A stretch of 64,000 bases of DNA from the NCBI GenBank assembly GCA_014058105.1, contig JACGCM010002435.1, forward strand, positions 1,302,001 through 1,366,000, in the 5' to 3' direction. The notes under the pieces were generated by a model. It had not been told where the DNA came from, did not search any database, and saw only the letters and a list, made by a program, of their open reading frames with translations. Positions 23,006-34,774 of the stretch are shown here, one piece after another; position 1 is the stretch's first letter, and every line of letters begins with the position of its first letter. The DNA is from Kingdonia uniflora. Taxonomy: Eukaryota; Streptophyta; Magnoliopsida; Ranunculales; Circaeasteraceae. The position numbers were made by a program, and so were the translations under genes.

Positions 23006-24468
23006 TTATGCATTGCTATACTTACTTTGTTTTATAGTTCTAAACAGAAGATCCAAAGGTTTTTCATCACCTCTCAGAAGGCAATTACCCTTCACCCATA
23101 TTACATTGTCGTTCCAGGCTCGACCTGTTGAATTCAGATCGAAGAAGCGAGGCCGAGTTGTACTTGCGCAAAAATATGCCTCACCACCGGCATGATAATT
23201 CTTCACTCCATAAAACTGTAATATATCCTCAAGGAATATCCTCTTCACTTTCCCCTCATTCACCCATTTTTCATTCAGATGGTTGCACACACTTATTACC
23301 TCCCACATGTTCCCGTTCAATTGAACAAGATATGCTCCAATCTTATTCATTATCCCCATCGCCAAATTGGTAAGGGGAAGACTCAACCCGTACTCTAATT
23401 GAAACAAGTAACACAAAAAGTCCTCTGAAAGGTCACTCCAAACACTCCCATCAAAATATTCTAACGTGATCGATTCATCTATACCCCTATCTCGTTTCTC
23501 CTCCTCCAAGTCGACCAACAAATAAAAATACTCCTCCTCCGTCGCTAGAGTACACCCCCAAAGCAGCCTACCGACGTATTCTACGCAGTTACCCTATGTC
23601 CCTCTTACAGCAACCTTGGCTTTACAAAATTCTTTAAATGCATCCGAACTGGGAGGATAAGTCACCAATTTTCCATAGAAACCTAGAAATTGTTCCATCC
23701 CTACTTCAACCTCAGTATCAGACATCTCAATTTCGGACTCTACCGTCCGACCAGAGGTTGACATCTCGTTAACAGGTGAACTATCCATCTTAGCTACAAT
23801 TCTACAGGCAAATTTTTGATTCTACACAAATACCTCTCACGTTTGACCTCCATATAGGTTCAGGTATCTCTCATTATCTCATACACATCGATCATTCACA
23901 TATAACATATCTTTCATATATTCTATATATATGTCAAATTTCGTAGATTGCTATAAATAATTATTTTTTTAGAGATTTTCTTATAACAGATTATGATTTG
24001 CCAAAATAAGCAGGCATACAGCGTACGCCTCTACGAACCTTCAGTGTCAGAGTGAGAATCCGCAGCAGTACCAAGTCCTTCCCTCACGACATTGCTATAT
24101 AACCATCTACGTGATTTAGTACCCGTAACTCTCTTCGACTGTTGATCACTCTCAGATAAATCCCTACCAAATCCTCTGTAATTTTTTCGCGCTTCTCTCT
24201 CTGTGCTCTCCAAGTTTTCAGAAATTAAAAAACATCTGAATGATGAGGAAAAAACATTATTTATTCTTTCTCTCTCTAAAGGCTGGCAGTTATTGTGCCT
24301 TGCCCGACCCGTCCTCAGTTTTGTAACCGATGCATCCTTTCCACTATCCATGTCAAATGTCTTGTACCTTCTCAATAAAGCTGTTTTTCCATCATTACCC
24401 CTCCCCTTATATTTTAATCTATTTTTCTCTCTTGTTTCCATATCTTTCTCCAACCTTCCAGCACTCAT
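23006..24468 (-). pseudogene. Tat-B antisense ORF, N-terminal and conserved part
   Basis: Frames on minus: 24468-24031 (145 codons, basic, 'MSAGRLEKDMETREKNRLKY'), 23788-23594 and 23521-23006. The last has the conserved core: 'FLCYLFQLEYGLSLPLTNLA', 'NKIGAYLVQLNGNMWEVISV', 'FCASTTRPRFFDLNSTGRAW'. This matches the layout of the 'transposase (putative), gypsy type' proteins linked to Tat elements. It is antisense to Tat-B pol. The 171-codon open core may indicate late decay, but the whole is broken. Confidence 0.65.
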
Positions 24469-26633
24469 GATGACTCACACTCACACGATATATGATTTTT
24501 GCAGCTTTACATAAAAAATAAAGCTAGAAGCTCCTACATTTTTTCTGTTCTTGTTTCTTATACTTATAGCACTAGGGACGTCATTTTCAAACCTAACAAA
24601 ATTTAAAAGTTATTCAAATTTATTAATCAAAACAGTCTCAAACAGTATTTGTAACTATAAAGGATCAATTTGACTTTCATATTTTTTGTTAAATTCCAAA
24701 AACTTACATTTATTTATGATAACACTTTACATATAATTACACCTAAAATACCCATGATGACCTGGGCGACCACATCTTATCAGATATCCTCCAGCGATCA
24801 TTGCATCTTCAAATTCGATCTCTACCTCAGCAATCAATCCAACCACCTCTTCTCAGTCTGCAAGATCCTTCACCAGTTCATGAAAGCATACCTCATAGAA
24901 ATAACGGGCATACTCAAGTTCCCTACCCCTTACATCCAATCCTTCGAGCTGACTCTCCCTCACTGGTAACTTAACATCGTAACCAAACAATCCAAAAAGC
25001 ATCTCCCGCACTTCAACAATCTTTATGGCTAATCATCCTTCAGCGGCATGACGTATTCTCTGAGATCGAGTCCGCACTATCATTCTCTTCTCCATATTCA
25101 AAAATCTTTCTACCCTTATTTATAAATTTTAACTACACTTTCCCCTCAAAACGTGATATTGACCTTTTATCTCGTAATAGAAAACCCAGAATCTTGAGAA
25201 AAATTATTTGGACTTATCCCTTCCCACGAACTCGTACATTCAATTACTTTCCAGGTCAAGCTTATTCTTTCCAGATTCATTCTTTTATCGGCCTCTATTA
25301 GATCAAATTTTCGCACTGCAAATTTCTTATAATTTTTCTCTCCCACATTTCTGGCATGCGAAACAAATCATACTTGCATCACAACATAAATTTGCACACG
25401 TATTTATCTCAGTTTAAATGTTCAATAACAATACATTCGGTACTCATACATTTCAATTTATTTCATACATTCTTCAAAACATTTTAGCTCGATTTCTATG
25501 AGCTACTTTATATCCATATTAACACAAGTAAGTAGATGACAAATTTTATTCATGTAGAAAAAGATTACGCGTGTTTTTACAGATTACAAGTCTTTCAGTA
25601 ATCGATCTTAGTTACTTTACAAATACCTAATCTATCCAACACCCAACCTCAGGTACTTTACATATAATAAGTTTTTCAATGCTTTTGTAAGTAACAGGTC
25701 ATTCAGGCACTCTGACACATCAAATCCTTCAGTTCTTCCTGCTTCAGTGATCTATCACTCTGACGTAAAATAGAAATTAGAAGCAGCAAAAAGTTTCCCT
25801 CACATGAGTTTGGTCGAAGTCTAGATGAACTTCAACTAGAAACTATACAAGCAGTAGACTCAGTGCTGAAGCCAACTCTTCAAACTGAAGGTCTTCTTAG
25901 CGCCAAAAAGTGATGAAAATATAGAAGCAAACTTCCACTGTACGCCTCCCTCCACCACTACCATTACCTCCTCCTCTGAAACTGCCACCTCCGAAGAGTT
26001 TGTAGAGATGAAGAGGGTCTGACCTTAAAATCCATGGTGATATAAGAAATCAACATAACTTTCCCGCAGTTATGCCTATCCCTACATCTATCCTCCCAAC
26101 CTTGTCCCCCGCCAGAGTACGGAGACAAGCCCAACGTTCCTCGCCTATCTAGATGACAATGTGAAACCTCTACCTATAGAAAAATTCCTCCTCGGCTCTA
26201 ACCGCTTCATCTTCCGACATACCTTGTTAAGTCGGAGGAACAGGAGCGGGAATCGACATCACCAAGGATTGATTGCCAAAGTATTTCAACTTTAACCTCT
26301 GCATTTTGGACGCAATCCTCTCTTCAAGGACCATCCTCCGGGTCTTCATCATTTTGAAAATTTCAGAGAATTTGACAAATTACAAGCGTACTTTGCTTCA
26401 AAGATTTGATACAGGTACTATTTATATAACCCTACATTTATTGTGCATATGCATTTTTCCAAACGTCATCATTCATTACAGAAGCAACTCTTCAAATTGT
26501 AACCGTCACATACATCAGCATCCACATCTTCATTTAATGCACGTTATTTCCCCATAACCCGCATAACTTCCATACAGTCAAAACCATCATTTTTCTATTT
26601 CAATCTCTAAGAACTTCAAACCCGATAACCGAT
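24469..26633. other. Tat-B region between antisense ORF start and LTR
   Basis: No domain is recognised. The stretch 24755-25040 looks codon-like on plus ('YQISSSDHCIFKFDLYLSNQ' in 24670-24969) but matches nothing I know. A similar region in a Tat element would be a promoter or leader for the antisense ORF; this is inference. Confidence 0.4.
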
Positions 26634-27200
26634 TGTAGGGGCCTATCCCTCGATCTTACCTAAAATTGAGCTGTCGCTTGTTCGAATTACCTCCATCTCA
26701 GACCCACACATTTTTAATGACTTCTCCAGCCAACATTTCAACCTACTTCACGAACTGGTAAAACACGTGGGTCGAACTCAAGCCGAAAACCCTTAACAGG
26801 TCAAAGATACCTGTCTTTCACGAACTCGCTAGTTACTCAGTCAACCGCCATTAGCCACATTAATTGGAGAATGTGCTCTAGCACGATGAAGAACTGTGGA
26901 GAAGGCCTATATAAGGAAGAAGTTTCAGATGAGACAAAGACCAAAAAAATTATACAAGAGATCACCATAAAACTACTTGTTCTAGATTTTAATAAATATT
27001 CAAACTTCTTAGTTAAAAGGTTCAAGCGTTTCTATATCTAGAGATCACTTGTAATAAGATATCCACCTCAAGCAATAAAAATACTTTCACAAAAAAGCCT
27101 CCACTCGAGGTCGTGATTTTTTTTACCTATTCAGAGGTTTTCCGCGCTAAAATCACATGTGTCATTTCTTGTTTTCTATTTGAATATTGTCGCAATTTCA
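26634..27200 (+). mobile_element. Tat-B 3' LTR
   Basis: It starts TGTAGGGGCCTATCCCTCG and probably ends at ...CGCAATTTCA (27200). A TATA box (CTATATAAGG) lies at about 26908-26918. The R-U5 part has 'cctccactcgaggtcgtgattttt', like the LTRs of Tat-C ('cctcctcgaggtcgtgattttt') and the LTR at 63414 (opposite strand). Length and TATA position agree with the Tat-C LTRs. No polypurine tract or target duplication was found. Confidence 0.6.
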
Positions 27201-28989
27201 TTGGTGTGATAGCGAATTCCAAGCAATTTTGAGCTTATGGAATTTGGCCATTATAAAAAGTACTAATAACAAAACTACCATAACATGATATGTCAAAGGT
27301 GAAATGATATAAAACTACTAATCTCAAGCAGTATATACATAAGGTCCATCTAAAGTCAGTGAAACAATATATCCATGTGTTAAGCTTGATTAAGATTAAT
27401 TGAAGAAATCTAAATCAAAATACCCTGAGAAATAAAGAGTAGAAGATATACCTTGATCATCCATAGTTATATATGAGACATACAACATTGTAAGTCCCCA
27501 TATCCTTTTAATTGGTTGTGCTAGCATCATTGCTGCAAGCCTGTGACTGTTATACATCAACAGTTGTAGTAAGACAATATTAAAGATTAAAACTAGCATT
27601 TTCAAGCGAAGTTCAAAGTTATTTAAACTAGATTAAATTAATAGTTTGAAAATAGTTATAAGTTACAAACAGAGAGAGAGAGAACATTTCTCAACACCAA
27701 AAGAGGAGAGTAGTTACAAAAATGTATCATTTGGAGCACCGTTTGATCCATAGTCATCTCTATATTCTCCTTCATAATCTAAACACTAGCTAAAATCATT
27801 GCCCATTAACGGGGGTGCATACAAATTTAGATAATGCGTAGAAGTTCCCTAAGAAAAATACATTTTTGATTGAGAGAGAGAAAAAGGCGACTAAAGTAAC
27901 CTATCCACTTGATCTCTTTAAAAAATTAGAGATGACTCTCCTCAGTGAAATACACTCATACATAATTAGGGCATCACACATATCCTTCAAATATTTTTGA
28001 CTTTTGCCCATTGTTTGCAATGTTTGATCATGGGCAAGAATCTAAACTCATATGTTGAGTGTCTTGAAAAAATTCAATTGATATGTTGGGTATATGCAAT
28101 ATTTTGCATATACCCTTATAAACTCATAATCCAATTGCCTTTTGCTCGGATGTCCTGAAAAAATTCAACAGATACCCAATGATGCAAACTTACAAAGCAT
28201 CGTCTCTCAAACTTAAGCATATACACCAAACACTTCATCTTCGTTATTAAGTCATAATTAACTCTAACAGGAGTCACCCCTATTTGGCATAACCTTCAAA
28301 GAAATTCATGACCTTTGGTGTTTTCACAAATTTAATCCATACCCAATATTGCATACTATAAGTTAAAAACATTTGTACCTTGCGGAGCCCAACTATAATA
28401 AAACCATTAAAGAGAAAAAAGATTATAGCTTTACCTTGTCTTATAGGAATGGAAGTTGGTTACCAATTTCTTGTCGTTAGTAACACCACCAGATTGTGGT
28501 TTTGGGGTTTTGCATCTTTTGACAAAAGGGTCATTTTAGGGTAAAAGGACCTTAGACTCTACAATATCAACATTATCATAAGTTAGAGTGAGCCATTGTG
28601 TATGAACTCAGCTTGGGATATCTATCTTTATTGTAAGAGAGAAGAAGAGTACCTAAAGAGGAAGATATAAAATTTGATTTGTGCCCAATCTCTAGAAGAT
28701 CTTTACTTGTACTCTCATGACTCATCTCTTCTCTCTTCTTCTCGATTCATTTGCTGAAATCCGGTAAATGCTTCCAATCTTTTATATTGGAGAAAGATTT
28801 TGTAGAATTGTAATCTTTTGTATTACTTTTTGGATGAAGGAAAATATGGAGGATCATAGCATTAAGGGAGGGCATTAATGTTCTAGAAATTCTTGGAGTG
28901 GGAGAGAAAGGGATAGGGGTTACGATTGAGATATAATGGATAAAATCCGAATAAACCTGGACACAATTAGTTTTACTTTTTAATGACAT
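27201..28989. other. Spacer with no recognised gene
   Basis: AT-rich, with short frames only. Phrases 'caatattttgcatataccc' and 'gagagagaga' runs occur, and a perfect hairpin at 28088-28115 is listed separately. The minus frame 28747-29100 (117 codons) crosses into the dispersed repeat and the MITE and has no known domain. Confidence 0.45.
28088..28115. repeat. Perfect 12-bp inverted repeat
   Basis: GGGTATATGCAA and TTGCATATACCC are exact reverse complements separated by TATT. No terminator-like context or transposon edge was found around it. Confidence 0.8.
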
Positions 28990-29977
28990 ATATTTATAAA
29001 GAAGAAGGTAACATTTTGGCTTGAATCCTAACGGCATCACGAAAATCACAATCTCGAGACATGGTACGTAGGGGTGTGAAATGGGTCGGACTAGGGTCAA
29101 CTCGACCCTAGAGAGATAAGGCCCTTACCCGATCCTCAACTGTTTTAAGGGTTGGGTTGGGCCGGCCCTGCCCATATATAGCCTATAACATCAACCCTTA
29201 CCCACCTATTGGCCTTGGTATTAGGGCTTAGGGTCGGGCTAAGGGTTGGGCTTAGTGTTTGGTCCCCGTTTGGCCGACTTTAATGTCTATTAATAAAAAT
29301 AAAAATAAAAACAAAAAATAGGCATTATATTAAAGTTTTAGAATATTATCAATATCTTTTAACAAAAACATTAATCAATTTATTATAAATAATAAAAAGC
29401 ATGAAAGGGAGATTATATGCCTTACTTCTCTATAGTGTTACAAGGCTTAATATGGGCAAGTTTTAATGAGGGCTAGATTAAGTATGAAAGGGTTGGGCTA
29501 AGGGTCGGGTTAAGGGCTATAAATATTAGACCCTGGCCCCACCCTACCAATTGCAAGTGACGAGTCAGCCCAACCCTTAGATGTTCAAAGTAAGGCTTTA
29601 AAGGGCTGGGCTGGGCCGGGCCAAGGGCTAATGGGTTGCTTTCGCATGCCTAATGGTATGTGCGGGTCAGATTCAATTGGTGAAGAATTGAAATTTAGCC
29701 GTTATATCAGTGTCCTAATGTGAGTTTACTCTTTTATCCTCTCATCCTTCATTACTTAACATCTCCCGCAGTTGGCTAAATTTAGTTCTCCTACTCTAGA
29801 TTGCCACTTAATCTGGTAACTCTCACACTTGATTGCTTAATATCTTCAGCAGTTAGTTATATTTCATCCTCTCCTCCTTGATTACTAAACATCTCTAACA
29901 GTTAGTTATATCATAAATCATCTGACAATACTCCTAGCCTAGATTGGAACTTAATATGGCAACTCTCATACTTGAAA
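28990..29977 (+). repeat. Dispersed repeat, copy split by a MITE
   Basis: 28990-29060 and 29661-29977 together match 1955-2290 ('acttgaatc..aacgg', 'cacgaaaaYcaca', 'agattcaattSKtSaagaattgaaatt', 'cttaacatctcc'). The right part holds extra short reiterations of 'aacatctcYaRcagttagt'. It lies directly upstream of LARD-G. Confidence 0.75.
29069..29652. mobile_element. hAT-type MITE, 584 bp
   Basis: The left end TAGGGGTGTGAAATGGGTCG and the right end (reverse complement TAGGCATGCGAAAGCAACCC) form an imperfect inverted repeat. Flanking 8-bp duplications are ATGGTACG (29061-29068) and ATGGTATG (29653-29660), one difference, as expected for hAT. The interior is rich in GGGTCGGGCTAAGGG-type words on both sides of an AT-rich core and has no ORF. 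The uninterrupted copy near 2008-2022 gives a natural empty site. Confidence 0.85.
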
Positions 29978-30345
29978 TGATGTGAATCGTCATCTAATAG
30001 TTGTTCTCACCATCGACGCATTATGTAATTTTGATTCAAGACTTTCCATTCCTGGAAATACTAAGTAGATTTTAGGGACTTGCTTATTTAACCAACACAC
30101 GAATAAATATGAAGTTTTTCCAATTTAAGTAGAATTTTATTTAGATTAGAATTAGGGTTGCTAATTCCACTCCTCATTGTGTTTTATCAAAGGGAAGGTC
30201 TAGGTTATTTGTTATTCAGTAGTTAGTAGAGTTGATTTGTTTATGAAAAGAGTTGAGTTTTCCTCTTACTAAACTTTATTTGAGATCTAGTTCAAACTTA
30301 GTATTAATTGAATACGAATTAAGCTTCCGCGTTCGCAAATTTACA
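29978..30345 (+). mobile_element. LARD-G 5' LTR
   Basis: It begins TGATGTGAATCGTCATCTAA and ends ...AATTTACA, consistent with TG...CA. The related copy at 38866-39257 lies on the opposite strand and shows 'ctataaaagggaaggtctaggtta', a TATA box that here has decayed to 'ttatcaaagggaagg'. Length is 368 bp. Confidence 0.7.
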
Positions 30346-30350
30346 TTAAT

Positions 30351-30365
30351 TGGCATCAAAGCTGC
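30351..30365 (+). promoter_or_regulatory. Primer-binding site of LARD-G
   Basis: TGGCATCAAAGCTGC, five bases after the LTR end, resembles TGGTATCAGAGC, complementary to the 3' end of initiator methionine tRNA. Two differences are transitions. Confidence 0.65.
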
Positions 30366-30374
30366 GTTCATATA

Positions 30375-30840
30375 TATAGTAGCATATTCCCAGATTTGAC
30401 AAGGAGAAGCTAGTAACACCATGTCAAAGGTATGTGATCATTCGAGAAGATGTCAAATGCATGCCTACAGATTTTGACCCTCTAAAGTAACTGTCATACT
30501 TGGTTAAATAGAGTCGTTACAAGAGATCCGAGAAGTTCGCCCACTACCCACTAATATAGGAGACCAATTATTTGTAACTGCCCGTATACATTATAAATAC
30601 AGGTAAAACCAATGTTAAGAGCCATCCAAAACTCTGTTATTTTTCACTATCTCCGTCTATTCAATTATTGAGCAATTGTAATTACTAGCATATATTGGAT
30701 TTTACCCTCAAAACCCTCCTCGGGGTCGTAGTGTTTCTCAGGTTTCAATGAGTTTCCAGGTAAAATCTATTGTGTTCTAAATTAGAATTGCCTTACTGAA
30801 GTATTGGCAAAGTTTCTCTTCCGTAAAACACGTCATTATA
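30375..30840 (+). mobile_element. Tat-C 5' LTR
   Basis: It starts TATAGTAGCATATTCCC, where the 3' copy has TGTAGTAGC, and ends CGTCATTATA, where the 3' copy has GCCATTACA. TG and CA ends are thus both decayed by transitions. A TATA motif (ATTATAAATA) lies near 30590-30600. It aligns along its full length with 36909-37381. Confidence 0.9.
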
Positions 30841-30841
30841 A

Positions 30842-30860
30842 TTGGTATTGTCTGTAGGAA
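30842..30860 (+). promoter_or_regulatory. Decayed primer-binding site of Tat-C
   Basis: TTGGTATTGTCTGTAGGAA follows the LTR directly. It resembles TTGGCGCCGTCTGTGGGAA, common in plant Tat/Athila elements. Most differences are C-to-T or G-to-A. Confidence 0.65.
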
Positions 30861-30907
30861 TTATCCACTTTTTCTTTACCAAATACTCGTTTTACCCAAT
30901 CATTTTC

Positions 30908-32560
30908 ATGACCAACATGAGCCTCAAAAGTTCCTCAAGTACTCAGAGAAACAATGAGGATATTCTAGTCACCGTCCAGCCAGAAACTGTCAATTTCCAC
31001 AATGCTATTATCGAGCTTTAGGAGCAGATGGAATCTGACAGGAACCAGCAACTGGAGGATCATAGGATTCATGCTCAAGCTCCCCAAGTTGAGAGGGACA
31101 ATAGAGGAAGGCCCTGGAGCAGCAGTGCTGAACTTATCAAAAAGAGATGGAAAGTTTACGAAGGCAACAAGATCGACTCACTGGTCGACAAGGATCACCT
31201 TCACATGCCCGAAGTCATCACCAGTCATGAACTGTCTAGAGGGAAAGCCTACCGAGGGAAAAACAAATTCCAGGTCTCGATCCAGGAACCCAAACAAAAT
31301 ATCTCGATACTTTGGCCTTATGTCATCACCATCGATAACTTAAAGAAGTCGACGAATACGTCATCAAAGCCCCCCCCCCTCGCCATCTCCAAGTTGACCA
31401 GTTAGAGAACGATTAGGCTCAGAAGGACAAGGATTGATAAATATGCAGTGGCTGAACCAAATGTTCTCCAACAATTCATTACCATAGACGACTTGAATAA
31501 TAGGATTCAAGTCATACATTTAGACAATCCAAGTCGAAGATCTGCTCAGGATAGGATCGAGACTAACCCAATTTCCCCTTATCTCGAAGTCATGCCAATT
31601 CTAGACAACTTCCATATGCTAAAGTTTCACCAATATACAGGCCCCACCGACCCACTCACCCACGTCTGCTATTTAAAAGTAGTCATCAGCCTATACTTCA
31701 GGCATGATCATATGCTGTGCTGACTGCTTAACATGGTCCTCAAGGAAGAGCATTTAAGGTGGTTCTACACCATTCTCGAAGGTTCAATTACTAGTTTTAC
31801 CCAATTATAGCAACTTTTCAAGTTGAATTGCACACATGCTAAGGAACGTGAGATAATGGTCTATTCCCTTTTCTTTTTTGAACAAGGCACGAAGGAAACT
31901 TTGGCAAACTTTTACAAGCATTTCCTGCAAGAAACAAGGAAAATTGGGAATTCAGATCACAAGATTGTTGTACTGGTATTCACCTCTGTTCTCTACATCG
32001 ATTCTAAAATTTGAGAAGAACATACACTCCACAAACCTAAAACAATCACAGAGATGATCGATGTGGTTAATAACTACATTGAACTCGAACGATCCAAGAA
32101 AGATAAGATGAAAAACTATTTTGTTATCCATTTAAACAATGTTCTCTCACCGCCACACTCAAAACTAACAAACAATGTTACTGCCGAACTGCGTGGGTGT
32201 CACAACGATAATGTCAAATGAAAAGACAAAAAACAAGATTGACCTGTCCCAGTCTTACCTCCTATGACAACCACCCTATCAGCTATCTTATCGATACTAA
32301 GGGGAGATGAACACTTTTGAGAATCCCAAGAGATTCTGGATGTCCTAAATAAACCAACATGCCAGTATCATAATGTCCACAACCACAAAAATGGCAACTG
32401 TTACTCCATTATTCAAAATTTTCACCGTATTGTCCAGGAAGGAAGGCTCCACGAGTACGTAATCGATGCCCAGAAGTTTTTTGATGAAGAAACAAAAAGA
32501 AAAGAAGTCGAATAAGGGCAAGGCCAAGGACAAGCACGACATCTTCATATGATCAAGATT
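30908..32560 (+). pseudogene. Tat-C gag
   Basis: The ATG at 30908 opens 'MTNMSLKSSSSTQRNNEDIL', with a stop at the codon after 'NAIIEL'. Further frames continue with 'MPILDNFHMLKFHQYTGPTD' (31590-31650), 'LRWFYTILEGSITSFTQL' (about 31757-31810), and 'FFEQGTKETLANFYKHFLQE' (31877-31938). This order matches the Tat-type retrotransposon gag domain (P.FDG..DP..H ... W...L..GSI.SF..L ... QGE.ESL..F..RF). No intact zinc knuckle was found. Many stops are present. Confidence 0.8.
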
Positions 32561-32727
32561 GAGAAAGGCAAGAAGCCAAAGAAAGATAAAAGAATTACAT
32601 CCTGCTGCAAGATGTCGTCTAAAAAATCTGCCAAACTTCTACCAGTTTTAGCAAAGCCAAACACCCATATCATATTTACTTCGAAGACTGCGACAGCAGC
32701 CATGTCAAATACCCTTATGATGATCCA

Positions 32728-33000
32728 TTGGTGATAATGCTCAAAGTAGTACATGACTATTTACACACACTCCTTGTCGACACTAGAAGTACAGCTGATA
32801 TACTTTTTAAAAGAGCGGTTGACATTCTAGGCTTCAAAGATTCAATCAAAGCCTTATCAGCAACCATCACAGATTCAATGATTCAAAGGAATTGGCCTTG
32901 GGAGAGATCACTTTTCCTATTCAAACAGGACCAGAGACCACCTTTGTCAAATTTATTGTTATCGATATTGAATCCAAAAACTTGGGGATTTTAGGGCAAA
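32728..33000 (+). pseudogene. Tat-C aspartic protease
   Basis: 'DYLHTLLVDTRSTADILFKR' is the retropepsin motif (normally VDTGSSADIL). The glycine of the DTG triad is arginine here, which should abolish activity. 'DILGF' and a stop at 32992-32994 follow. Confidence 0.75.
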
Positions 33001-33229
33001 GTTGACTTTATACCATCAAATTAGTACCGTTGACATATCACCCATCATTACATTTTCCAACAAATCATGGTGTCTATGAAATCAAAGGGAGTCAAGCTTT
33101 AACGCGAATGTGCGAGAATACCACAACAAACTATCATGTATTTAAAATCCTAAAAGTATAGCAATTATAGCAAGAGAAAACTCTAACATTTAAGCAACAT
33201 AACACTGAAGCAATTAAATCAGTAGAGCT

Positions 33230-34000
33230 CGATGGTTCACGAAGAAACACTTTTATTGGATCTAAATTATCATCTGGGAAAAAGGAAACCTTACTTCAGC
33301 TTTTAAAGAAGAATGTCGATGTCTTCGCATGGTCTTTTCAAGAGATTCCAGGAATCAACCCTTCTATTGCATGCCATAAACTAAACCTTGTACCAAAGAA
33401 TAAGGTTGTAGTGCAGAACCGTCGTAATCTAGCCCCCAGGCTTCGAGAGTTGGTTAACAATGAAATAGACAAGTTACTTCGTGTTGGGCTAATTCGAGAA
33501 GCTAAATATCCAAAGTAGGTCTCGAACATCGTGGCAGTCCCAAAAAATAACAGTAAAATCAGAGTGTGTGTTGACTTCACTAAACCAAATAAGTTTACAC
33601 CCAAAGATAACTTTCCACTTCCTTTGATTCCTCACCTCCTCGACTTCGTAGTAGGACACAAACTTCTTTCAATGATGGATGCAACTTGAGGGTATAACCA
33701 AGTTCCTCTTGCCATAGAAGATCAAGAAAAGACTACATTTGTTACAGAAAGGGGCCTTTACTGTTACACAGTCATGTCCTTTGGCTTAAAAATGTATGGG
33801 CCATGTACTAACGGCTCATCACAAGAATGTTCAAAGATCACTTGGGTAAAATCATGGAAGTGTACATCGATAACATGATCTGCAAGAGCCCGAAATGAGA
33901 AGATCATTGCAGCATTCTTCAAACAATATTTGACATTCCTCGAACATACCCCATGAAGCTAAATCCTAAAAAATACCAATTTAAAGTTACATCTAGAAGA
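33230..34000 (+). pseudogene. Tat-C reverse transcriptase
   Basis: Plus frames read 'KKNVDVFAWSFQEIPGINPS', 'LRELVNNEIDKLLRVGLIRE', 'NSKIRVCVDFTKPNKFTPKD', 'HKLLSMMDAT' plus a stop, and 'TTFVTERGLYCYTVMSFGLK'. The catalytic box is 'YIDNM' (near 33864), normally YVDDM; the second aspartate is asparagine. Stops occur at 'YPK*' and after 'MMDAT'. Confidence 0.85.
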
Positions 34001-34065
34001 AAAAAATAGGCCATCTAGTTAGCAAGAGAGGAATAGAAATTGATCCAGCGCAATTTAAGGCACTT

Positions 34066-34554
34066 ATGGCCACGCTATCACCGCAAACCAAAAAAGATAT
34101 CCAAAAACTTGCTAAAAAGGATGCCGCTTTACACAGGTTCATCTCGAAGTCTTCTGATCGATGCAAACTTCTTTGTCACCTTCATCGGGGAAACCCATCA
34201 CCTATGACAAAGAAACAACCTAAGGAAATAATCTGGACTCCAAAATGGGAATTGGCTTTTCAAGATCTTAAAAGATACTTGGGGCATCCTCCTATAATAA
34301 GTACTCCTGCTAAAGACAAAGCATTAATAATGTATTTATCGACAACAGATGACTCAATCAGTTTTGTTCTTATTCGAGAAGATAATAGAGTGGAAAACCT
34401 CATTTACTTCATCAGAAAAATTCTCATGCCTACAGAAAAAAGATATACCACCACTGAAAAACATCTTCTCGCTCTTGTGTGTACTTCCCAAAAACTTCAA
34501 CCTTACTTCCAGGTATTCCCCATCAAGTTATCACCAAATTCCTCCTCAAACTAG
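34066..34554 (+). pseudogene. Tat-C first RNase H
   Basis: The 162-codon open frame has 'DAALHRFISKSSDRCKLLCH', 'WTPKWELAFQDLKRYLGHPP', 'LIMYLSTTDDSISFVLIRED', and 'KRYTTTEKHLLALVCTSQKL'. This is the RT connection and Ty3-type RNase H. It is the longest undamaged frame of Tat-C. The start is only the first ATG in the frame; the protein would have been part of a polyprotein. Confidence 0.8.
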
Positions 34555-34774
34555 TACTTAAAAAAAAAAGAATCCCATAAGAGTCCAACAATGGTCAGAT
34601 TTCCTAGGATAATATGATATTTCCTTCGAACCATAAATATCAGTCAAAGGACAAGTGGTGGCAGACTTTTTGGCAGATTTCCCCGTAAAAGACCTAGAAT
34701 GGGAGGAACTTAAAAAGATGTTAGACGATGATTCTATTGCAGAACCAGATGGATGATCGAAGAGTACAGGTTAA

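Larger units (their letters stand above)
17711..27200 (+). mobile_element. Tat-B: 5'-truncated Ty3/gypsy (Tat lineage) retrotransposon
   Basis: On the plus strand this element mirrors Tat-A: RNase H and integrase (17711-19386), a tandem-repeat block (19545-20060), an ORF on the opposite strand (24468 to 20245), then an LTR (26634-27200). The 5' LTR, gag, protease, RT and the start of the second RNase H are missing. Coding identity to Tat-A is clear but not close, so the pair is not a recent duplication of one element. Confidence 0.75.
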
